Shown here one piece after another: positions 22,560-31,539 of a stretch of 64,000 nt of DNA. The DNA lies in contig MNCI01008066.1 in the NCBI GenBank assembly GCA_015680685.1, positions 427,731 to 491,730 on the forward strand, given 5' to 3'. Both the position numbers and the translations under genes were made by a program. The notes beneath the pieces are model-generated. The model searched no databases. It had not been told where the DNA came from and was given only the letters and a program-made list of their open reading frames with translations. This stretch comes from Gnetum montanum (lineage: Eukaryota > Streptophyta > Gnetopsida > Gnetales > Gnetaceae). Numbering within the stretch: the stretch's first letter is position 1; every line of letters begins with the position of its first letter.

Positions 22560-24173
22560 AATAATGTCTTGTCTTAGTTGGTGGGTGACTCGGCTCTCTC
22601 GGATGATGCTGTCTTTTTCAATTGGTGGGAGGACTACACCTTTTTTGGGGGTACTAAAGTTATTATCATAGAATCCATAATTTTTAGGTGTTTGGGGGCC
22701 TAGGAAGATGGAGAAATCATCCTGCCCACCACTTTTGGATTGTAGGATGTTGACCTATTTTTCATAGGACCAGTGCCATGCATGCAGAGTAGATAGGTTC
22801 CCAAATCCTCCCTACCACTTGTCTAGGCTCGAGCTGCTAATCTAGTGGATTGTTTCTTCGTGTAGTTTGGAAATAGGTCTAAGCTCTAGGGTATTCATTT
22901 TGCCTTCCTCAAATGCTTGAAGCTAGGGATTAGGGTTAACTTATCCCAATTTTTTCTCATAGTCTTACAATAGTAGAAGCAAGGTTGTCACTCTGGGCTT
23001 ATTTTAGCCCAATGGTGGGGGGCGGTGGGAGTGCAGCCTCAGGTGAAACGGGGTCCCCCTTTGGGGTCTTTATCACTAGGCCCTCCCTTTCAGCCTATTC
23101 TAGGGCTTCGAGGTTTGGACTTGCGATGACTTACTCTAGGAGGAGGAGTGATCGTCGGGGGCCATAGACCTCCAACCCCATGGTGGTGCTAGTTGTCTCC
23201 CCATGTGGGGAATCAAATCAAAAAGAGAGTCAAGATGAGAAACTACACTGTGTGATAGTGGAGGTAGTGGCCATTGCACACGCTAAGGAATGTCGTGAAT
23301 GGGAGGCCAAATGGGGTGAAGCCCTGATGCTTGCATAGACTAAGTTGGAGACTTGTTTCCAAGAGTGGGAACATGAGCTAATTTGGCAACAAGCCTTGCT
23401 AGTGGAGGCTACCTAGGCCCAGGTAGTGGATGAGATCTAAGCTCAAGTCTAGGAGGATTTTCTTCAGGAGGAAGCCACTTGTAGAGAGCGTGAGGAGGTT
23501 GAGTGAGCATAGCAAGAGCATGAACAAGAAAAGGAAGGGTAGAGACATTGGAAACTAGATTAGGCACATGAGCAGAGCATGTGCCAATGGCTTTGGGATG
23601 GATGGTATCTGTACATCATCCTGGGCATTAACTACGATTGCGCATGGAGGGAGCTCTAACAATACATTTGTCGAACGTCCATGTGCTTCCACCTAGATAG
23701 GGGGATATCAATTGAGGAACAAAATTTATGAGAGTCATCCATGCAAGCTATTCAATAGGCCACTAGTTTTGTGGATTCCAAGCTACACCATAACATGTTG
23801 GATATCCTCCACACCCTCGAACATCCACATTGTGCCTGTCATAGATTGCCAACACATCCATCGTGTGGCTGCTTCCTCTACTACACATCCCTGACTAATG
23901 ACCTTGGCCCCCTTATACCATGGTGTCACATGATGTTATATTTGACTATCTATTATGTGTAGTTTTCCCCCTAGTCTTTGGGGGATGACCCCCCCTCCCC
24001 CCCGCCCCCCCCCTTTAGTTGGGGGTCATCCCCCCTTCTTTTCCCAATTTTTAGATTTTACGAATGGTTGAGGCTCGAGGCCTCCCATGTGGGCCATCGA
24101 TGGTGACCAAATTTTGTACTATATTTTCTTGTATTTTAATTATAGTAATATAATCCCAAAAATTCTCTCAAAA
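22560..24173 (+). other. long 3' region of the LINE with coiled-coil-like decayed reading
   Basis: After zf-RVT the LINE continues for about 1.6 kb before its A run. Around 23,220-23,600 one plus frame, broken by stops, reads Glu/Ala/Gln/Trp-rich sequence (ECREWEAKWGEALML, LEEATCREREEVE-like), which suggests a former coiled coil. A C-rich run at 23,989-24,013 and a G-rich/C-rich inverted pair around it (GGGGATGACCCCC / GGGGGTCATCCCCC) follow. The final stretch, TTTTGTACTATATTTTCTTG, is AT-rich as usual for LINE 3' ends. Confidence 0.5.
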
Positions 24174-24185
24174 AAATGGTTAACT
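24174..24185. other. LINE target-site duplication, right copy
   Basis: Second AAATGGTTAACT, overlapping the end of the A run; see the left copy at 14608-14619. Confidence 0.85.
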
Positions 24186-24470
24186 AGGAGAAAACATTAA
24201 GTTTATTGGGTCATATGAGATTAGAATATGATTATCTTTTATTATTCTTAACCTTGCTTTGTTCTTCTAGGTGTTAGAAAATTTATTAAAATTTGCAAAA
24301 AATATGTGCTATGCCCTTCTCCATGATTGAGTTGGTCACTCCATGAGAAAAAGAAAACAAGAATTGCTTAAATCGAGCATGCAGTGAGGAAGATATGGCT
24401 CTTTGAAGTTTGGAGGTCAGAGAAACAACATGAACTCCCTAGGTGTGAAATGAGAGAATGAGAAAATTTC
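24186..24470 (-). pseudogene. Element B ORF2, 5' part
   Basis: It lies between the promoter-like module and the LINE, on the minus strand, and must be the start of ORF2 because it continues into 14607 when the LINE is removed. The reading is too decayed to match the N-terminal domain seen in elements C and E; the distance suggests about 200-300 bases have been lost. Confidence 0.45.
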
Positions 24471-24479
24471 CTACCACAT

Positions 24480-24590
24480 TACATGTATATATATATTTTT
24501 ATCATGGATATATCATAGATATGATAGTGTAGATGTGATATTGCAAGGGCTAATATATCATATTTACAATATCATTGTTGAAATTTTTAA
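24480..24590 (-). promoter_or_regulatory. Element B internal promoter-like module
   Basis: In sense, decayed GATATC-type words (AATGATATTG, TGATATATTAG, TGCAATATCAC, CATATCTATGATATATCC) are followed by TATATATATACATG at about 24,497-24,486. It occupies the same place ahead of ORF2 as the better preserved modules in C and E. Confidence 0.5.
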
Positions 24591-26200
24591 AATTTGTGCA
24601 ATTTTTGATGAAAAAATTAGATAAAATGGATAGTATGAAAGGGATAGAGATGGTCTAAAGGATTTTCAATCATAGGTAATGCTTATAATGTAAGGATTTA
24701 TCATTGAATTTATGTGAAAGAAGGAGTTTGGGCAAGGTAAGTCCGTCAAGCATTTTTAGAAGATAGTTGATCAAAATTGCTGAATGTATGAATGAGTATG
24801 AATATTTAGGGAAATAACAATGATTATTTAAGTAGTTATGAGGCACAAGATGATGTTGAATTGGTCATCAAGTATGAAACAAAAGAGTTATAGAAGTGAA
24901 TCCTCCCCAAAGTAGGCTTCTACCCTTAATTCCCTTGTATAGCCACACCTAGAAGTGTCCATAGGAACCTAAGGAGTTGAATGTAACTCATATCTATCTT
25001 ACAAAACACATATGTTAGTATTGACTCAATACAAAAATAACACTATGTTATACAAAACCATAAAATTATGATTGTATATAATAATGAGGTGGAATTGTAG
25101 TATCAAGGATTACATAAAATGGAACTTGAGGTGTCTTACCAAAGGCATAATGAATTTTATGTGTAATGCATGGTTAAGATGATCATTAGCTTTTCTATGT
25201 AAGATCCAAACCAAGTCCATACCACTTACCAATAACATCACATTATATCCTTCCAAAACTAACAATCATAAGACTACATAACTTCAAGAAATATTATCAC
25301 TTGGAAATAAAGTACAAGGAAGCAATTTATTAACAACACAGTTTATTTTAAAGGAGACTTGGCCATTGGACAGAGGAGTGTCTTCAAGCATGGGTAACAT
25401 GTTTTTCTGGCTCTATAACCAATGTTAGTTCAAGAAACCTAGAAATTTCTGAGAATTTTCTTACCTTTAGGAATGGGTAACATGTCTTTCCAGTCAAATC
25501 CTCAATTTTTTTTTAATGTGAATTTATTATGTTATTATTGTGTCAACCTTACTTGACGACTACCTTTAGGTATGGGTAACATGTCTTTCTAGTTTCATGA
25601 TAAGGTAGTACTTATTTTTGAACATACTTCCATTTTTTGTTAGAACTCAAGTAAATAATACAACTTAACAACATGATAAGATTCATAGTAGTAGCCTTAG
25701 AAAATCCACACATCCCCTTGATGTCACATCCTTTGCATTTCCATTTGGTTCTTTACTTTTTCATCTAGGTATAATGATCATTGGTTTATTTTAGTTTTAT
25801 TGTGAAGAGAATGTCATTATGTCCATGGTAAGAACCTCTTATTATTGGAAATAAGTGGATGGATGATGTGGTCTCACTATATATATAATTAATCCTTCAA
25901 TGATTTAATAACATAGGATGAAGTTCTCATTGTTTCAACCACATCTCATTTATTCCTTTACACTTTATTAGAAAAATCAACAAAAATATATGTATGAGAA
26001 ATGGTAAAGGTATAGAAGAATGAGAAATGTGTAAGAATAGAAAAACATATATAGAATATGAAAGATATTAAGGAATGAAAAATGATAAGAAATGTGAAAA
26101 GTAGAAAAGAATATGAAAGATATCAAAGAATGTAAAAAATTAGTAAGAAATGTGAAAAATATAAAAAAAAATGTAAAAGGAAGGTTTGGTGCCTAAGCAT
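24590..26200 (-). other. Element B non-coding block downstream of integrase
   Basis: AT-rich DNA without recognisable coding. At 24,900-24,960 it holds, in sense, GTGTGGCTATACAAGGG and CCTACTTTGGGGAGGATTCAC, which match 30,636-30,700 in C and 52,210-52,265 in E. A word 'taccttta/ggtatgggtaacatgtcttt' recurs four times between about 25,380 and 25,590. Confidence 0.6.
25384..25600. repeat. short dispersed repeat
   Basis: GGGTAACATGT(C/T)TTTCTGG-like words occur at about 25,391, 25,474 and 25,576, each followed by similar sequence, giving an irregular 80-100 bp repeat. Confidence 0.55.
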
Positions 26201-26209
26201 CATGATTGA

Positions 26210-26645
26210 CACCCTCATGACTATTTTCAAAGGTGGAAACTTAGAAGATAGAATAGGCAATGAGTGGTCTAGTATGCAAGGTAGAGTCTCTAGAGAAGGA
26301 AAAGTCATAAAATGGATTTACTTGTTGGATATTAATAAGGATAAGTTTTTGTGGGTCCATTGGATGATAAATTTTCATGATGCATACATGATATGTAGCA
26401 TGGATGATATAAAGTGCTTTTCATAATGTTTGAATCTTTGTCTTTTGTAGGACATGGTTTGGATTATAGTAAAGAACTTTATCTCCATGCTTGATGGATA
26501 CTTGTCTAATTTTGGTGGCTTGTCTAAGCTTGGAATACTTTTTATGTAATTAATTGCTCATTTGAGATATTAACTAATTTTTATCTAAGAGATTAAGATT
26601 TATTAATTATTCTTTTTAAGCTATGTCTAAGTCTAGGTTGAGTGT
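26210..26645 (-). pseudogene. Element B integrase, C-terminal part
   Basis: It continues the integrase across the element C insertion. In sense it reads LNLDLDIA, then LINLNLLDKN and KHGDKVLYYNP, ending YIIHATYHVCIMKIYHP. This is the usual C-terminal pattern of Athila-type integrases (LNxDLxxAGxxRLLQLNELDE...GDKVLL). The LYYNP block is the putative nucleic-acid-binding beta barrel. The frame has several stops. Confidence 0.8.
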
Positions 26646-27456
26646 TGATGAGTCACGTTTTGGGCGATCACAATATCGCGTACGTGATATCGTAGCTAAG
26701 TCGTGATATCGTAGCCCACCGCCAATTCTATAAATAAGAGGCAGCTCTCCCTTGTTTGGATCTAGTTTTAGTCTCTTAGCAAAGCTCTGGCAGTTTTTCC
26801 CTTCTAGAGATAGAATAATTTCCCAGTGTTTGCTTGCAGTGTGGTGATTGTGATTGTACGGCATCCTTATTCGAGTGTGATGTACTTGGACACGCACATG
26901 ACCGGAAATAAAGATAGAGATTACTTCATCATTGCAGCATTTACTTATTTTAATTAATTAATTAATTAATTATTATTTATTTCTTTCTTAGTTAATCTCT
27001 CTCACCCTTATCTTATGTTAAACGCTGAATGAGTATGACTTAATCACGAGCATTTAAGTGTGACTACTTGGTAACCTAGTAGCGTACCTAGGCCATGCGC
27101 TTGGTAATCCTAGTGGTAGTCGTGCACGAAGTCCAAGATGTGTATGGATGATTAAGGAATGGATGCTCATCACACTTAGGCTAGTTAGATTCTCTTACCC
27201 TCTCTCTCCTAGATTAGTTAATATTACTTTCCATTGCCTTCAGGAGTAGTGTTAGATTAGAACACATCATACACCTCACTCTGGACTAAACCATACATGA
27301 CAAAGCTAATACTAGTCTAGATGGGAAGATAGCAAACTGCGACCTAAGGCTAACTATCTAAATGCCACAACTAGTCCATCTGTGGAGTTCAACCAGATTG
27401 CGTGTGTAACGCTTGTATTTGTATGGTTGAGTGTAGGGGTACCTCGCCACTCATCA
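26646..27456 (+). repeat. Element C 5' LTR
   Basis: An 811 bp LTR, closely matching 34288-35112. It starts TGATGAGTCACGTTTTGGGC and ends CTCGCCACTCATCA. An AATT-type microsatellite (about 26,950-26,975) differs in length between the two copies. Confidence 0.94.
26669..26738 (+). promoter_or_regulatory. U3 palindromes and TATA box, element C 5' LTR
   Basis: ATATCGCGTACGTGATAT is a near-perfect 18-base inverted repeat centred on GTAC. A further GTGATATCGTAG follows, and TATAAATAAG lies at 26729-26738, about 15-60 bases downstream. Confidence 0.75.
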
Positions 27457-27457
27457 T

Positions 27458-27476
27458 TGGTGCCATTGCTGGGAAC
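27458..27476 (+). other. primer-binding site, element C (tRNA-Asp type)
   Basis: TGGTGCCATTGCTGGGAA starts one base after the LTR. It is close to TGGCGCCGTTGCCGGGGA, the complement of plant tRNA-Asp 3' ends used by Athila-like elements; the differences are mostly C-to-T and G-to-A changes. Confidence 0.8.
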
Positions 27477-27598
27477 GGTGCTAGTTATCTAGATTAGTTG
27501 TATCATACAAGGTTGCTGTATAGGACTTAATGATATATCTTTTAGCAAGAAATAATTATTAAAAATTCACATACAAATTCACACACAACTCCACAACA

Positions 27599-29560
27599 AT
27601 GCCTCTCCTACAAGATTACAATAATGCCACACTTAGTAAGGAAGTTCATTGGAGAACCAATGAATTATATGACGATAGAGATTGTAGTATACAGCCTGAA
27701 GTGGGGGTTTCTTATAAACATGAATGAAAGTAATGTCATCCCAACGCATGAAAGCATAACTTACAAGATGATGAGGAACCCCTACTGGCCACTACAAGCT
27801 TAACACAAATACAAGAGGCTGTTCGAATCTCACGTAGGCATCATAAAGAGAGTTGTCTACCCAGGCTCGATTTAAACAACTTTCCTAAATTTATAGGAGG
27901 CTATGACTTAGATCTGCATCAACATTTACAAGCCTTATATGATCCTTGCACATGGAGTAACATTGATAACGGGTGGCAAAAACTTAAGCTCTTTCCCATG
28001 ACACTCGTTGGCCAAGCAAATGTATGGTATAAATCATTAAAAAAAAATTCAATATGGCATTGGTCAACAATGGTAGAAGCCTTTAATGAAAAATATCAGA
28101 CCTACGCAAGGGTGTCAACCTTGAGGAAACAAATCCAAGGATGGAAAAAAGCAAAACATGAACCCTTGGACATGGCCTTAGAAAGTTATTATGCCCTATT
28201 AAACAACTGTCTAGGCCATGAGTTCTCTAAGGAAAGGATAACATACCATATCATTGATGGGCTTCGTGATGAAACAAGAGTGACCCTATGGATGTATGCC
28301 CAAGGTCAACTATACGAACTACGAATCCATCAAGTCCAAGAGCTTATTAAGTGGGTAGCAAAAGAAGAAGTAAAAATGGCTAGATGGGAGAGTGTTGAAA
28401 AACATCAACGGGACCAAAATCTCAACTTAACAAAGGTCCATGATCATAAAAAGGAGAAATCAACCTATCACAAGGAGAAAGAACCATCTTTGCCAATACA
28501 ACAATCACTAGAATAAGCTGAGGAAAAGATCAATAAGATGTTGGAATGGACATATCAAAAGTGTGGAGAATTTATCGATATAATTGGAGATAGAGTTTTA
28601 ACAACCCAAGAAGCAGGACAAAACATTAGACAATCAAAGAGAAGGGATAAGGAAAATAAGAGCTCAACCACCAATCATACATATGAATGCAACATTTTCC
28701 TGTACGATCACCCCAAGGGCTAATGCCCAATCTTGTCACATTTACATGAGCATTGGGGAAACACGTTACATCTAGAGTTCGTATAGAGATACTATGTTCA
28801 ATCATAGTGGAAACAATCCCAGTCATGGGGGAGACCACCACTAAACTAGGGACACCCTTTGCATCATCTAAACCCAAACGCTTATCAAGTTCAACATCCT
28901 ATTTCTCCAACTAGGCCAACGCACTTTATTTCACCACAGTACCATTCTCCTCAATCCTATTAGCCCATACCTTCAACACAACCACTGCCTTGTGCACCTT
29001 ATACTCCTCCTAACTTTCAACATTCTCATTTTTTCCCTCCTTCTGAAGTGCCACCAACTATTCCTAAGGTACGTACACCACAACAACAACCCACGAACAT
29101 TACTTGTGCTCCTGTTTCCAACAGTAGTGAGAAACCTCAGCAACATTGAAGGCGGCCCCTCTTTAAACATGGTCGTAAGAAGGGACAACACAATTCCGAG
29201 GCCATTGCATCCTCCAACTCAGAACAAGTCCCACACTATGGTGCACCCTTACCTTCGAACCCAACACCTCATGTAACTTCATCAGGGCCACCAACTCACA
29301 CTCCAACAACAATACGGCCTAATGAACGCATGAATGGGGAGTGACAACCCAATCCTTGCATACCATTTAACGGTCACCAACATCATAGTGGGTCAACTTG
29401 TTATCCGGAAACTACATTGTATAAATTACCCCACTATGCTCATTATAATCAAGTGTGTGAAACCTGATGGGGTAAATATGACCAAGCCAAAATACTTCCA
29501 ACATGCAAGGATCCCCATCATCAATTATTAATCCTTGTCATCCTCAACCATTTAGCTATG
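27599..29560 (+). pseudogene. gag polyprotein, element C
   Basis: The likely start is the ATG at 27599 (MPLLQDYNNATLSKEVHWR). The gag core is best kept at 27,860-28,400: LDLNNFPKFIGGYDLD, WSNIDNGWQKLKLF, then an open frame 27998-28516 with WYKSLKKNSIWHWSTM, EKYQTYARVSTLRKQI, HIIDGLRDETRVTLWM and ELIKWVAKEEVKMARW. A basic Lys-rich stretch follows, then the knuckle remnant CNIFLYDHPKG (about 28,687), which lacks the second Cys. A long Pro/Gln/His-rich tail (PPSEVPPTIPKV, TPQQQPTN) runs to about 29,560. Element E is the closest relative. No protease follows. Confidence 0.82.
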
Positions 29561-31000
29561 AGGGATATCCCCCATTCTAATAGCAAGTAGGATTAATAAA
29601 TATTTTTCATTTTATTTTTCTTTTTATTTAATTTTTCAATTTTTGTTTTCAATTTTTTCATTTTTCAACTTCTTGTTTTATCTTTTTATCTTTTTAGTAT
29701 TTTTGTCTTTTTACGTTTTTTGTAAGTAATCTCGTCTATGAATAAACCACTCATGTGGATCATTGGTTGAGGTGTGTTTTATGTTGTCAAGTCTCGAGTG
29801 GTCAATTATTTGGATAGTAAGCCCATTACACCCACTCATCCACTCTACAAATAAGAGGTTCTATTTGAGGGTACAGTGATATTCTTGACATTCTTAAAAC
29901 TTAAAATTAATTTTGTGTTCATTGTACCCAGAATGAAGAAGGATGGACCAAGAGAGAATGATTAGGGTGTAATATCAAGGGAACTTGCGGATTCTCTTTG
30001 GTGCCGGTTGTGGGAGTTATCATGCAATGTGGTTGTACTAAGATCCTTGTAGATCTAAGGAAAATGGGAGTAAGAGTAATCAAGGGGCACTAAAAAATCC
30101 AATGCTGTTTTAGGGGGTCCCATTGGAAAGACATGCACCCATGCCTGAAGGTTGGTGGCTTCTCTAGATCTAGTATTCAAAAAAAAAAAGAGAGAGAGAA
30201 AAAGAAAAGAAAAAGAGAGAGAGAGAGAAAAAAAACAAAGTGACACAAAACAAAAATCACTCCTCCCTTGAACAAAATGCCAAGTGATCATATGCCTTGT
30301 TGTTATGGTATTCTCATTATTGCTCATCATGGGATGAAACAATGCAATGTCACTGATTAGAGGAATGGACTTGGTCCTGATCTTGGAACGACAAGTCAAT
30401 GAAACATTAATCATGCTTTATACATAGAATTCATTATGCCCTGGGTCAGTTACCTCATGTCCCAATCTCTACGATCCTTTCTATAGTTCATCTCATCTTA
30501 TTGTTTGTGTAATTGTAGCTCATATCATGTGTAACATAGAATTCTTACCTCATTTCGGTGATATTTACATGTGTGTGTTTTGTGGAATTAGTGAGGATTA
30601 CATTTAACCCTTCTAGTGCCCATAGATACTTTAAGTGTAGTTACACAAGGGCATTATAGGTTGAAACCTACTTTGGGAAGGGCTCACTTGTGTAATCTTC
30701 TGTAATCTTCACTTATGACATAGCTCACACACACTATTTCTTACCCTCAACATAATTTGAACAATTTTCTTTCCTTACTATTATCCCTTTGAATTTCAAT
30801 GTTTCGATGTACCATTAAATACCCTTTTTCTTACCACCCAAGGTTTTATTGATAAAATCCACATCATCATCATTAATTGTGCCTTTCAAATTAATGGAAT
30901 TACCCTAGAATCCCTTCATAATAACTAATGTCCTGAGCTTACAATGTTAATTTCAAAAAAATCCTTTAAAAATTTGTTATTTTTGTTGTGCCTCATATCA
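29561..31000 (+). other. Element C non-coding region between gag and ORF2
   Basis: No coding sequence recognised. It aligns piecewise with element E 51,190-52,570 (for example AATAAACCACTCATGT, GGTTGGTGGCTTCTCTAGAT, GTTACACAAGGGCAT and CCTACTTTGGGAAGG), so it is old, shared element sequence. A GA-rich tract lies at 30,180-30,238. In element B the equivalent block follows integrase, so pol has been deleted at about 29.56 kb. Confidence 0.65.
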
Positions 31001-31004
31001 CTAG

Positions 31005-31075
31005 GGATGTGATATCGCGTGCGCAATGTATCGTACACGATATCGCATCACCGTAACCTATAAATAGGTGACCCC
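31005..31075 (+). promoter_or_regulatory. Element C internal promoter-like module ahead of ORF2
   Basis: GTGATATCGCGTGCGCAATG and TATCGTACACGATATCGC form GATATCG-type inverted pairs, followed by CCTATAAATAGG with the TATA box at 31059-31068 and then GTGACCCCCC. Order and spacing copy the LTR U3 module, though the surrounding sequence is not LTR. ORF2 starts about 475 bases downstream. Element E has the same arrangement at 52,580-52,690. Confidence 0.65.
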
Positions 31076-31539
31076 CCTGCAACACTTAGCATCATTTTTG
31101 CCATTTCCACGGGGGAGTTTTTGAATTTTTTCTCTACGACTTGTGATTGAGCGACCCTTATTTTTCTAACTATATCTCGCTCTCTAGTACTCTGATTTTA
31201 ATTTTATCTAAACCTGCTTGAACTCGAAGTGTTTAGCTTAGTCGTGGGGGAGGGACATCTGTCGAAAAGCACCTAATTTTTTTGAAAGTTATCATCACCC
31301 AAAGGACATCATTTAGGGTAATTAACTATAACACTTAGAATAAGTGTGCTTGAAATCATTTAATCCCTAGGTATATCGGGAAACTAAAAATTGAAAACCA
31401 CCTAAGTCATAGGACTCATCATTACAGTTTTTGGGCAGTATCACACATGATAACATAGGATCATTAATTAAGGCAAGCAGTAAGGTATAACCTAACTTTA
31501 AAAAAAACCTTACTAATGCTTGGTCTTGTGTGATTGCAG

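Larger units (their letters stand above)
14620..24173 (+). mobile_element. L1-type LINE, plus strand, inserted in element B
   Basis: It is flanked by a 12 bp duplication and ends in a short A run (about 24,170-24,176) after an AT-rich 3' end. Parts seen in order: ORF1-like DUF4283/zinc-knuckle remnant (about 15.3-15.65 kb), apurinic endonuclease start (about 19.38 kb), RT (about 20.68-21.4 kb), zf-RVT-like segment (about 22.15-22.3 kb) and a long 3' region. At 9.55 kb it is longer than usual plant LINEs (about 6-7 kb), and a stretch at about 15.96-18.97 kb that does not look like LINE probably accounts for the excess. Confidence 0.85.
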
